NCBI GenBank assembly: GCA_028712155.1
Contig: JAQTQO010000007.1
Location: forward strand, 1-45,735
Direction: 5' to 3'
Length of the DNA stretch: 45,735 bases
From: Patescibacteria group bacterium
GTDB taxonomy: Bacteria; Patescibacteriota; Patescibacteriia; Buchananbacterales; GWA2-38-13
The notes beneath the pieces were generated by a model. That model did no database searches. It was not told the origin of the DNA and was given only the letters and a program-made list of their open reading frames with translations. Position 1 is the stretch's first letter. Each line of letters opens with the position of its first letter. This document shows positions 16,116 to 24,043 of the stretch, piece by piece. Made by a program: the position numbers and the translations under genes.

Positions 16116-16892
16116 ATGCCAAACCGCGATTACTCCGTCACCGTCCTCATCCCCTGCCGTAACGAGGCCGGCAACATCGAAGCCGCCGTCGCCCGCGTGC
16201 CCAACCTCGGCACGCACACCGAAATTATTTTCATTGAGGGCGGATCCAAGGACAACACGCAAGAAAAAATCCGCGAGGTGATCGCCAAAAATGCCGGCAA
16301 ACGCGATATCAAACTTTTGATCGAGACGGCGGATAAAGCGTCGAAACGATCTTCGAAAGGCGACGCGGTGCGCCAGGGGTTTGCCGCCGCCACCGGCGAG
16401 GTGCTGATGATTTTGGATGCCGACCTGACGGTGCCGCCGGAGGATTTAACGAAATTCTACGCCGCCATCGCTTCCGGACAGGGACAGTTCATCAACGGCA
16501 CGCGCCTGATACTTTCCATGGAACGCGGCGCCATGCAATTCATCAACCGCATCGCCAACTGGTGCTTTGGAAAAATTTTTAGCTTTTTGCTCCGCCAAAA
16601 GCTCACGGACACGCTCTGTGGTACGAAAGTTTTACTCAAAAAAGACTACGAGCGCATCACCGCTAACCGCCATTTGTTCGGCGATTTCGATCCGTTTGGC
16701 GACTTCGACCTGCTGTTCGGCGCCGCTCACCTGGGCTTGAGGATCGTTGAGGTGCCCGTTTCCTATCGTGCGCGCACCTACGGCAAAACCAACATCCACC
16801 GCTGGCGTCACGGGGTGTTGCTGGCCAACATGTGCTGGTTCGCGTTCAAAAAACGGAAACTTTTTCAAAAACCGGCCCCGGCAACCGGCTAG
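16116..16892 (+). CDS. Family 2 glycosyltransferase (dolichyl/polyprenyl-phosphate sugar synthase type)
   Basis: The 258-residue GT-A fold protein has the N-terminal VTVLIPCRNEAGNIEAAV, IEGGSKDNTQE for nucleotide binding, the metal-binding LDADLTVPPEDL (about 99-110), and a conserved C-terminal region with VPVSYRARTYGKTNIHRWRHG (about 214-234) typical of polyprenyl-phosphate mannose or glucose synthases. No C-terminal transmembrane pair is present, so it is a soluble or peripheral enzyme. It probably moves a sugar from a nucleotide donor to a lipid carrier for surface glycans, but donor and acceptor cannot be read from sequence. The next gene starts 3 bases after its stop, indicating an operon. 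Confidence 0.9.
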   Translation: MPNRDYSVTVLIPCRNEAGNIEAAVARVPNLGTHTEIIFIEGGSKDNTQEKIREVIAKNAGKRDIKLLIETADKASKRSSKGDAVRQGFAAATGEVLMILDADLTVPPEDLTKFYAAIASGQGQFINGTRLILSMERGAMQFINRIANWCFGKIFSFLLRQKLTDTLCGTKVLLKKDYERITANRHLFGDFDPFGDFDLLFGAAHLGLRIVEVPVSYRARTYGKTNIHRWRHGVLLANMCWFAFKKRKLFQKPAPATG

Positions 16893-16894
16893 AT

Positions 16895-17371
16895 ATGTAC
16901 TCGACGGTCCACGTCGCCACCGGCGCGGCGCTGGGTTCGTTCACCTCGAACGCACCGCTGGCGTTTGGTATCGGAATGCTCTCCCATTTCCTGCTCGATC
17001 GCATCCCGCACAATGACCCGGATTTCCCAAAGGGCAAAACGCGGCGCGAACTCCTCGTACACCCGGCCGTCCACCGGTTCCTCGTGATTGCCGCCATCGA
17101 TATGGCGATCACCGTCCTCATGATGACCTGGATTCTCACGACGTTGCCGCATTTTCCCAGGCTGCCGCTGATCAGCGGCGCTATCGGCGGCATGCTGCCC
17201 GACGTACTATTCGTCATCTCTTTTGCGGTTTCCCATCCATGGTTGAAATGGTACAATCGCTTCCACGAGAATATCCATTTTGATGAGAAAAAAATTCGGA
17301 TGTCGCTGATCACCGGATTTGCGACGCAAATTTTTGTTCTTGCACTCGCCCTGCGTACGTTGTTCCGATAA
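16895..17371 (+). CDS. Small membrane protein, metal-dependent-hydrolase-like, copy 1
   Basis: The 158-residue protein starts at ATG 16895, three bases after the glycosyltransferase stop. The same frame is open further upstream but there it overlaps the transferase. It has three or four hydrophobic segments and a set of polar motifs inside them: HVATGAALG near the start, LSHFLLDRIPHNDPDF (about 30-45), MLPD (about 105) and NRFHENIHFDEK. The His/Asp pattern recurs in the next gene and resembles membrane-bound metal-dependent hydrolases of the YdjM/DUF457 kind. That assignment is an inference from the motif pattern. The substrate is unknown; the glycosyltransferase upstream suggests a role in lipid or glycan metabolism. 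Confidence 0.7.
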   Translation: MYSTVHVATGAALGSFTSNAPLAFGIGMLSHFLLDRIPHNDPDFPKGKTRRELLVHPAVHRFLVIAAIDMAITVLMMTWILTTLPHFPRLPLISGAIGGMLPDVLFVISFAVSHPWLKWYNRFHENIHFDEKKIRMSLITGFATQIFVLALALRTLFR

Positions 17372-17442
17372 CCAGACAATATTTTACACAAACGTCTGTA
17401 CCTTGACCTCGACGCCCTGACCATTCCTGACGAGGAGGACGC

Positions 17443-17952
17443 ATGCACTGGTTTCTTCACGGCGCAACCGGCGTACTGGCGGCCAACGCCTTACCGCAGC
17501 ATCCGGAGCTCGCCCTTTCCGCCAGCTTCATCTCACACTACGCGCTCGACCACGTCCCGCACTGGGACCCCGGCATCGCCGATGCTACGGCCAAATGGAG
17601 ATCACCCGAAGTGCGCGAATTCCTGCTCATCTCGCTGCCGGACGGCGTGCTCACGGTCACCTTCGCGCTGCTGCTGCCGTTGCTGGTTCCCTCCATGCCG
17701 ATGTGGCTGACCTGGGGCTGTGTGGCAGCCGCGATCCTGCCCGACATCATTGACGGGGCGGCCAAGCTCAGCAATTGGCCGCCACTGCAGGCGCATCGGC
17801 GGCTCCACGACGCCACCCACTTCAACCACTACCTGATGCCGGTACCCTGGGGTTGGAACCTCGTCATCCACGTCGCGATGTTTACGGCGATGATCGTGGC
17901 GACGTACCTCGCCATCAACGCCAACGCGCACGGCAGTCTCCTGGCGTACTGA
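17443..17952 (+). CDS. Small membrane protein, metal-dependent-hydrolase-like, copy 2
   Basis: This 169-residue protein is a divergent paralogue of the preceding gene. It shares HGATGVLA at the N-terminus, FISHYALDHVPHWDPGI, AAILPDIIDG and HRRLHDATHFNHYL at matching positions, again with three or four hydrophobic segments. The shared His and Asp residues suggest a metal site in the membrane. A clear Shine-Dalgarno sequence GAGGAGG sits 6 bases before ATG 17443. A strong terminator follows, closing the three-gene unit that starts with the glycosyltransferase. Confidence 0.72.
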   Translation: MHWFLHGATGVLAANALPQHPELALSASFISHYALDHVPHWDPGIADATAKWRSPEVREFLLISLPDGVLTVTFALLLPLLVPSMPMWLTWGCVAAAILPDIIDGAAKLSNWPPLQAHRRLHDATHFNHYLMPVPWGWNLVIHVAMFTAMIVATYLAINANAHGSLLAY

Positions 17953-17973
17953 ACGCCAACCTGTTCCTTGTGA

Positions 17974-18000
17974 CACACCGGTTTCCCGGTGTGTTTTTTT
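17974..18000 (+). terminator. Terminator after the 17443 gene
   Basis: CACACCGG (17974-17981) pairs with CCGGTGTG (17986-17993) and is followed by seven T. Confidence 0.9.
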
Positions 18001-18053
18001 ACTTTCCGACCTCCAAAATACCCGCCCGCTTGCGGGCGCGGAATGAAAAGAAG

Positions 18054-18259
18054 GGTACGGAAAGTACCCCGCGCCAATTTTGCCGTTCCCAGTCGCACCT
18101 TACGTATCCTGCAGTAGACGTTGGCGTCGGTCGCGGAGCGCCCGCCTTCGCCGCAGCTTCGGCGGGCAGGCGCGGGTCAAAACGTCTCCCCGCAGCGCGG
18201 AGTTTACCCCGCCGTATGGCGGGGCCGCTGCCTGCGGGCAAAATTGGCGCTGGGGTTAC
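18054..18259. other. Structured GC-rich element closed by a long-range stem
   Basis: GCGCCAATTTTGCC (18071-18084) pairs perfectly with 18237-18250, and CCCC (18067-18070) with GGGG (18252-18255) extends the helix past a single-base bulge. Enclosed hairpins include GCCCGCC/GGCGGGC (about 18139-18166), AGACGTT/AACGTCT arms, and CCCCGCC/GGCGGGG (about 18207-18223). A small GGGTAC/GTACCC hairpin sits at the left edge. No ORF is convincing. It may be a non-coding RNA upstream of guaA or a small non-autonomous mobile element with terminal inverted repeats. Confidence 0.5.
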
Positions 18260-18381
18260 AAAATGGAGATTCATTTAAATAAAATTTTTCCAACCTACAA
18301 AAAGGTACAAAAAAACCGGCTACGATTTTTGACGATTACGGCGCATTGCGATAGAATAAATCTTTCACCCTCATAATTCCT

Positions 18382-19926
18382 ATGCCGAAATCCGCCGTAG
18401 ATTTCCCGCAGCTGGTCATCGTTGACTTGGGCTCGCAGTACTCGCACGTCATCGTGAGAACTTTGCGCGAAATGGGCTACCGCAGCGCGCTCCTGTCGCC
18501 GTCGAAAGCGGAAAAATTGCTGTCGCAGTACCGGCCGAAAGGCATCATCTGGTCGGGCGGCGCGGCGTGCGTCAGCGACCCGGGCGCGCCGGTACCGCCA
18601 AAAAATTACCTCGGCGAAATCCCGGTGCTTGGCATCTGCCTGGGCATGCAGTACCTGGCGACGTGGCTTGGCGGAAAGCTTTCAAAAGAAATCAACCGCA
18701 AGGAATACGGTCCGCGGGAAGCAAAGATTATTGCCCGCACAAGTCCCCTGTTCAAAAACATTCCCGACGGCCCGGTGCTGTGCAGCCACGGCGATTCGGT
18801 ACAGAAGGTCCCGCCGAAATTCCACATCACGGCGGTCACCGATGACTGCCCCATCCTGGCGATGGAAGCCGCTGACGGCCGGCCGATCTATGGCGTGCAG
18901 TTTCACCCGGAAGTGACCGTTACGACGCACGGAAAGCTCCTGCTGGAAAATTTCGTCAAAGTCATCTGCGGCTGTAAAAAAGACTGGCAGCCCGCCAACC
19001 TGATTGCTTCCATCCGCGAGGAAATCTTGGAGACCCTGCCGAAGAACGCCAAAGTGCTGCACGGATTTTCCGGCGGCGTGGATTCGACGGTCATCGCGGC
19101 GCTGCTTTCCCCGGTGCTGGGCAACCGGTTGATCGGCTTGACCATTGACGGCTGCCAATTCCGCGCCGGAGAGCTTGACCACATCGAGGCGGCGGCAAAA
19201 TCCGCCGGGCTTAAAAATCATCGTACCGTCAAAGTGTGCGAAGAACTCATCACGGCGCTCGGGCTCACCACGGACGCCGAAGCCAAACGTCGGACGTTCA
19301 AATCCGTCTACAGCCACACGATCGAACGCGTTGGTGAAGAAACCGGTGCCACGTATTTTCTCCAGGGAACGCTCGCCACCGACCTGATTGAAGCGGGGCA
19401 GCTGGGCGGTGCCAGCCTGATCAAGTCCCACCACAACGTCGGCCTACCGCTCAACCTGACGCAGCTGCACCCGCTGCGCCAACTGTTCAAGCATGAAGTG
19501 CGCGACCTGGCGCGCGCGCTCAAACTGCCGCCGTCGGTTTCCGAACGCATGCCGTTCCCCGGGCCGGGGCTGCTGGTCCGCATCTTCGGCGTTCCGGTCA
19601 CACAGGAACGCCTGGAACTTTTGCGCCGCGCGGACGCCATTGCCGAGCGCATTCTCAAAGATAACGGCGCGCTGGCCGGTTTATCGCAGCTGGTGGTCGC
19701 CCTGTGCGGCGCCCCCACCGTCGGCGTCAAAGGCGATGAACGGGAGTACGGCCATCCGGTGGTGGTGCGCGCGGTCAAAACCGTGGACTTCATGACGGCT
19801 GAAACCATTGAACTGCCGCCAACGGTCCGCCGCGCACTGACCGAAGCGCTGACCCAAATCCCAAAAATCACCCGCGTCTTTTTCGACGAAACCCCCAAAC
19901 CCCCCGCGACCATCGAAATGGAATAA
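18382..19926 (+). CDS. guaA: GMP synthase (glutamine-hydrolysing)
   Basis: GuaA converts XMP to GMP using ATP and glutamine-derived ammonia. The 514-residue protein has an N-terminal class I glutamine amidotransferase domain (VIVDLGSQYSHVIVR, nucleophile in GICLGMQY at Cys86, catalytic His-Glu in VQFHPEVT). The ATP pyrophosphatase domain follows with the P-loop FSGGVDSTV (SGGVDS at 230-235). The C-terminal dimerisation/XMP domain has RMPFPGPGLLVRIFG and KITRVFFDETPKPPATIEME. The length is normal. It is preceded by the structured element at 18054-18259 and followed by a bidirectional terminator shared with the convergent DUF401-like gene. Confidence 0.97.
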   Translation: MPKSAVDFPQLVIVDLGSQYSHVIVRTLREMGYRSALLSPSKAEKLLSQYRPKGIIWSGGAACVSDPGAPVPPKNYLGEIPVLGICLGMQYLATWLGGKLSKEINRKEYGPREAKIIARTSPLFKNIPDGPVLCSHGDSVQKVPPKFHITAVTDDCPILAMEAADGRPIYGVQFHPEVTVTTHGKLLLENFVKVICGCKKDWQPANLIASIREEILETLPKNAKVLHGFSGGVDSTVIAALLSPVLGNRLIGLTIDGCQFRAGELDHIEAAAKSAGLKNHRTVKVCEELITALGLTTDAEAKRRTFKSVYSHTIERVGEETGATYFLQGTLATDLIEAGQLGGASLIKSHHNVGLPLNLTQLHPLRQLFKHEVRDLARALKLPPSVSERMPFPGPGLLVRIFGVPVTQERLELLRRADAIAERILKDNGALAGLSQLVVALCGAPTVGVKGDEREYGHPVVVRAVKTVDFMTAETIELPPTVRRALTEALTQIPKITRVFFDETPKPPATIEME

Positions 19927-19938
19927 GCAAAGGACTAA

Positions 19939-19968
19939 AAAACCTCGACCGGATACGGCCGAGGTTTT
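19939..19968. terminator. Bidirectional terminator between guaA and the DUF401-like gene
   Basis: AAAACCTCG (19939-19947) pairs with CGAGGTTTT (19960-19968), with CCG/CGG inside. T-runs follow on both strands. Confidence 0.85.
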
Positions 19969-19986
19969 CAGGCTAAAAAATTTCCA

Positions 19987-21192
19987 CTACCCGCGCACGA
20001 GGGCGACCGCGATAATGCATCCACTGGCTCCCAACGCGCACATGGCCACACGGGACCACACCTTGAGGTACGGCGTATCGAAGTAGGACGCCGCGTAATG
20101 GCAGCATGGGTGCGCCGGACTGGCCACGTAGCCCGCGTACATCGCCGCGTACGTGATGGCGATAATTTGAAAGGCGTTGGGCGCCGCCTGGATCAGCGGG
20201 AAAAGCAGCGGGAAAATCAGGGTCGCCATTCCGCTCGATGAACCAAGAATAAAACCCGCCAGGTAGCCCACGATAATCAGCGCCGGAATGGTATACCCGC
20301 TGGTCACTACCTCGGATGCCAGCTGTTTGATCCACGGCAGCTGGCTCACGGTTGCCGCAAACAGAAAAATCAGCCCGAGCGTCAGGATGAGCTGCTTGTC
20401 CATGGTCTTGACGGCATTCCACGTTTGCTGTGGCGTGGGCTTAAGAATTGCCAGCGATAACCCGACAAAGACGGTAGTCCCGATGATTATGGCATAGGTC
20501 ACGTCCCGCATCTCATAGAGATACAACGATGCCATCAGCAGCAGGAGCGGAAGCGTAACCTTGACCGCCCGTGGGAACGTCACATTCGTGCGGGGCAATT
20601 CCAGCGTTGTCCCGCGGCTCGTTTTCCATGAATAGTAGGTCACCACACCGACCAAAAAGACGATGCCCGGCAGCATGTAGCTGATGAAGGTGCCGAGATG
20701 AAAGCCCAGCACCGCGAACGTCGTGAGCACAACGATGACGCTGCCTTCGATCGGCAGCACGAGGTATACGATGTGGGTGGAGACAAAATCAACCATAGCC
20801 GCCGAAAATTTGTTCAACCGGTGCTTCTCGGCGATCTGACCGATGATCGGAGCCGAAATGATGGTGCGGCCCTTGACCGGCATGATGGCTAAAATCAGCG
20901 AGGTGAAAACCAGCGCGAGGCGCGGGTTCGGGATGAAGCGCGTCCAGTACAGGAGGTAATCGGCAATGTTGCCGATTTGTTTATACACATTAACCACAAA
21001 CAGTACGCCGATAAACAGGTAGAGCACTTGGATATTTTCCAGCTTGAGAAACCCTTTTACCAGCACTTTGCCGGGCTCCAGCACCTGCGGCAATGCGACG
21101 GCGATAATCGCCATTAACATGGCATTGAACACCAGGTTGAGTTTCTTGGTGTAATCGGAATGTTTTAACCGAGCGGCGATAACTTCCGCCAT
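19987..21192 (-). CDS. DUF401-like integral membrane protein
   Basis: The protein has about 401 residues starting MAEVIAARLKHSDYTKK and about ten hydrophobic segments. The PVKGRTIISAPIIGQIAEKHRLN region and the paired half-repeats (one near the start, one with TPQQTWNAVKTMDKQL) resemble the DUF401 family of predicted transporters. The frame stays open much further upstream (to 22317), but that part is the reverse of the MFS gene and reads as a low-complexity His/Gln/Arg/Gly string, so ATG 21192 is taken as the start. It faces the MFS gene divergently. The substrate is unknown. Confidence 0.75.
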   Translation of the reverse strand: MAEVIAARLKHSDYTKKLNLVFNAMLMAIIAVALPQVLEPGKVLVKGFLKLENIQVLYLFIGVLFVVNVYKQIGNIADYLLYWTRFIPNPRLALVFTSLILAIMPVKGRTIISAPIIGQIAEKHRLNKFSAAMVDFVSTHIVYLVLPIEGSVIVVLTTFAVLGFHLGTFISYMLPGIVFLVGVVTYYSWKTSRGTTLELPRTNVTFPRAVKVTLPLLLLMASLYLYEMRDVTYAIIIGTTVFVGLSLAILKPTPQQTWNAVKTMDKQLILTLGLIFLFAATVSQLPWIKQLASEVVTSGYTIPALIIVGYLAGFILGSSSGMATLIFPLLFPLIQAAPNAFQIIAITYAAMYAGYVASPAHPCCHYAASYFDTPYLKVWSRVAMCALGASGCIIAVALVRG

Positions 21193-21276
21193 AATGATTG
21201 CATTAATGAATGATGCATCCGTCGCAAAAATGGTGGTATACTGTACCTGCGACAAACGGTACAAAATGGTATCCCC

Positions 21277-22461
21277 ATGATACCAAAACCCCCCGCGCAT
21301 GTAAAAAATATTATGGGCAATATCTTCATCCTCGGCCTCGTTTCGCTGCTGACCGATGTCAGCACGGCCATGGTGTCGCCGCTGCTGCCGCTGTTTCTTA
21401 TCTCCACGCTCGGCGCCACCCCCCTGGCCCTCGGGACCATCGAAGGCATTGCGGAAAGCGCTTCGAGCGTTTTTAAAGTAATTTTCGGCTTTGCTTCCGA
21501 CCGCATCCGCAATCGCAAAGGATTTGCCACACTGGGCTACGGCATCTCGGCACTCGGCAAACTGCTGCTGGCCGTCTCCGGCGGATGGATGGCCGTGCTC
21601 AACGCGCGCCTGACGGATCGCTTCGGCAAGGTCGTGCGCACCGCACCGCGCGACGCGCTCATCGTGGAGAGCACCGGAGCGGAAAAAAAAGGCGCGGCCT
21701 TCGGTCTTCAGCGCGCGATGGACGCCTCCGGCTCGGTGCTGGGCGCGGGTATTGCATTCCTGGTAATCCTGCGCGCGCCCGATCAGGTCCAGCGCGTGTT
21801 CTGGTGGGCGATACTGCCGGCGGCGATCTCCGTGGTGGTGATGCTTTTGTTCGTCCGCGACCCCAAGCGCGCTCCCCGGCCCGCCGGGAACACGGCGGCG
21901 CCACTGCGCTTCAAGTGGTCGGCTTTTCCGCCCAAACTCAAACGCTTCTACGGCATCAGCGCATTGTTCGCGCTCGGCAACGCCTCCAGCCTGTTCCTCC
22001 TCTTGAAATCCCAGGCCGCGGGATTTACGGCGACTTCCATGATCCTGCTGTACCTGGTATTCAACCTGGTGCACGCGCTCACCATCTACCCCGTGACGAA
22101 ACTCTCCGACCGATTCGGCCGCCGCAACCTCCTGGTCGCCGGCTACCTGCTGTTCGGGCTGGTGTACCTGGGCTTTGCCGCCCTGTCGCTTCCGGCCTGG
22201 TACTGGCTGCTGTTTGCCGGCTACGGCCTGTACCTCGGAGCCACGGAAGGGGTGGAAAAAGCGCTGGTCGCAGATGTTGCTCCGCCGGAACTGAAAGCCA
22301 CGGCGCTGGGGCTCCACGCCACCATCGTCGGCATCATGGTCCTGCCGGCCTCACTGCTGGCCGGTACGGTCTGGCAGATCATGGGAGCGAGCGCCCCGTT
22401 CTCTTTCAGCGCCATCACCGGATTTTCCGCCACGATGCTGGCGCTCATCTACCTCCGCTGA
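21277..22461 (+). CDS. MFS transporter
   Basis: This 394-residue protein has about 11-12 transmembrane segments. The N-terminal half has LTDVSTAMVSPLLPLFL and the cytoplasmic loop GFASDRIRNRKGF; the second half repeats the loop as KLSDRFGRRNLL, the classical major-facilitator duplication. RLTDRFGKVVRTAPRDALI after helix 4 is typical of a subgroup of bacterial MFS proteins of unknown substrate. ATG 21277 is the first start, and an internal ATG at 21313 (MGNIFILGLV) is also possible because it begins at the first helix. A TGGTATACT extended -10 lies at about 21234-21242. The small gene downstream starts 4 bases after the stop. Confidence 0.88.
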   Translation: MIPKPPAHVKNIMGNIFILGLVSLLTDVSTAMVSPLLPLFLISTLGATPLALGTIEGIAESASSVFKVIFGFASDRIRNRKGFATLGYGISALGKLLLAVSGGWMAVLNARLTDRFGKVVRTAPRDALIVESTGAEKKGAAFGLQRAMDASGSVLGAGIAFLVILRAPDQVQRVFWWAILPAAISVVVMLLFVRDPKRAPRPAGNTAAPLRFKWSAFPPKLKRFYGISALFALGNASSLFLLLKSQAAGFTATSMILLYLVFNLVHALTIYPVTKLSDRFGRRNLLVAGYLLFGLVYLGFAALSLPAWYWLLFAGYGLYLGATEGVEKALVADVAPPELKATALGLHATIVGIMVLPASLLAGTVWQIMGASAPFSFSAITGFSATMLALIYLR

Positions 22462-22465
22462 AGGT

Positions 22466-22747
22466 ATGAAAATTTTTCGCATCACGCGGGGGTTTACCAC
22501 CAATTCATCCGGCAGCTACGAATGGCTGCCCGGGGGCATGTACGCCAGCTCCACCGCCACCGGCACACCGCCGGTTTCCAACACCTTGCCCACCACCAGC
22601 ATCCCGACCCTCCCGCTGAGCCAATACCGCTTCTCCCCTGCCGGACAAAAAATCGGGGGCATCCTGCTGATCCTGGTCGGCCTGGTTTCCGGCGTGGCCA
22701 CGGCCATCATGGTGATGCGGGAATTTTGGGGCAAGAAAAAACGGTAA
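22466..22747 (+). CDS. Small single-pass membrane peptide next to a radical SAM enzyme
   Basis: The 93-residue protein opens MKIFRITRGFTTNSSGSYEW, continues with a Thr/Ser/Pro-rich middle (TATGTPPVSNTLPTTSIPT), and ends in one transmembrane helix (about 64-85) followed by a short FWGKKKR tail. It starts 4 bases after the MFS stop and ends 10 bases before a PqqD-like/radical SAM/SPASM gene. This context suggests that it could be the peptide the enzyme modifies, with the N-terminal Gly/Asn/Ser/Tyr/Trp region as the likely modified part. No known precursor family was recognised, and a plain small membrane protein is the alternative. Confidence 0.7.
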   Translation: MKIFRITRGFTTNSSGSYEWLPGGMYASSTATGTPPVSNTLPTTSIPTLPLSQYRFSPAGQKIGGILLILVGLVSGVATAIMVMREFWGKKKR

Positions 22748-22757
22748 CATATTCCCG

Positions 22758-23960
22758 ATGCTCATCCTGAGGCCGGAAACCTTCGGCGGGTTCGTATTCA
22801 ATACGAAAAACGGCACGCGGCTGTGGCTCGACCGTGCCGGCTATGACGCATGGGTGAAATTTCTCACCGGGGGCCAAATGCTTCCGGCGGCCGAATCCAC
22901 GCTGCGCGACGCATGCCAACAGCTGGAATTGCAGCGGCATGAAGAATACCTGGTGCGCCCGGGATGCCCGCAACCGGCGGCGCACCCGTTCACGGTCCTC
23001 ACCGCGCCGACCCTGGTGGACCTGCAGATCACCGGTCAATGCAACCTCGCTTGCCCGCACTGCTATGCGCAAAGTTCCCCGGCCGGACACCACGTCCCGC
23101 TCGCCGACATTCTCTTAGTACTTGACCGTTGTATGGAGGCAGGCGTTTTTGAAGTCGCACTCGGCGGCGGCGAACCGACCCTGCACCCGCAGCTGGAAAA
23201 AATTCTTGCGGCAGCCGCCCGGCGCCACCTGGTCTGCAACCTCGCCACCAACGGCAAGGCGATGGATAAACGCCTGGCGAAACTGCTGAAACGGTACTGC
23301 GGCGCGGTGGCCTTGAGCATCGAATTCACCGGCAATGATTTTGAAAAGCGCCGCGGCTACCCCTGGAAAAAATTTCTCGCAAGCGCCCAACTGCTCCAAA
23401 CAGCAGGCGTGCGGCTGGTGTTTCAAATTACCGTCAGCCGCATCAACCTTGCTACATTGCACAACACCGTCGCGACCCTCGCCGAACTCAAACCGTACGG
23501 CGTGGTGTTTCTGACTTACAAACCCGTCGGCCGCGCCCAGTCCTTCGATTCGCCGCTCACGGATGTACCCGCGCCCGAACTATTGGAAAATTTTTCCGCC
23601 AGTTTCCGCTTGCTCGAAAAGCGCGGCATCAAAATCGGGTACGACTGCTGCATGGGAAATCTCCTCACCGGCTTGCCGTCCGCGCCGACGGGAGAAATCC
23701 ACGGCTGCAGCGCCTTGCGCGAGAGCGTGGCGGTCAACTGCGACCTCGAGGTCTTGCCGTGCAGTTTTGCCACGCAACTGCCGCTGGGCAATTTGCGCGC
23801 AAGCTCCCTGTCGGAAATTTGGCGCAGCGAGCCGGCCGAAAACTTCCGGCAGCGCTTTGCGCGCGCAATTGGTCAGGCACCCTGCGCCGCGTGTCGCCAT
23901 CGGCTCACGTGCCTTGGCGGCTGCCCGGCCTTTGATCTGGTCAAATGTCAGGCGGTTTAA
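22758..23960 (+). CDS. Radical SAM/SPASM peptide-modifying enzyme with PqqD-like N-terminus
   Basis: The 400-residue protein has three parts. Residues 1-75 start MLILRPETFGGFVFNTKNGTR, which looks like a PqqD-type RiPP recognition element. The radical SAM core has the CxxxCxxC cluster motif CNLACPHC (Cys95, Cys99, Cys102) and the GGGEPTLHP motif. The C-terminal SPASM region is cysteine-rich (DCCMGN, HGCSAL, NCDLEVLPCSF, then CAACRHRLTCLGGCPAF) and should hold auxiliary iron-sulfur clusters. Such enzymes crosslink or epimerise peptides bound through their recognition domain. The gene immediately upstream encodes a 93-residue candidate substrate. The chemistry cannot be predicted from sequence alone. 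Confidence 0.9.
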   Translation: MLILRPETFGGFVFNTKNGTRLWLDRAGYDAWVKFLTGGQMLPAAESTLRDACQQLELQRHEEYLVRPGCPQPAAHPFTVLTAPTLVDLQITGQCNLACPHCYAQSSPAGHHVPLADILLVLDRCMEAGVFEVALGGGEPTLHPQLEKILAAAARRHLVCNLATNGKAMDKRLAKLLKRYCGAVALSIEFTGNDFEKRRGYPWKKFLASAQLLQTAGVRLVFQITVSRINLATLHNTVATLAELKPYGVVFLTYKPVGRAQSFDSPLTDVPAPELLENFSASFRLLEKRGIKIGYDCCMGNLLTGLPSAPTGEIHGCSALRESVAVNCDLEVLPCSFATQLPLGNLRASSLSEIWRSEPAENFRQRFARAIGQAPCAACRHRLTCLGGCPAFDLVKCQAV

Positions 23961-23987
23961 TCCCAAACCACCTGGTCACAACGGAGG

Positions 23988-24021
23988 AAAAAAATACCGC
24001 ACGGAAGTGCGGTATTTTTTT
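23988..24021. terminator. Bidirectional terminator, radical SAM gene / M16 gene
   Basis: A 15-bp stem pairs 23988-24002 (AAAAAAATACCGCAC) with 24007-24021 around a GGAA tetraloop. It lies between two convergent genes. Confidence 0.9.
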
Positions 24022-24043
24022 GTAACAAAATTACTGTTGTGTA

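Noticed and set aside
15490-16122. Short frames across the tRNA cluster with phrases such as GVGFEPTTSR
   Set aside because: These are the well-known spurious translations of tRNA T-arms on the reverse strand.
21193-22317. N-terminal extension of the minus-strand membrane protein (would make 776 residues)
   Set aside because: It is the reverse strand of the MFS gene, reads as low-complexity Arg/Gly/His/Gln sequence, and the hydrophobic protein has a good ATG at 21192.
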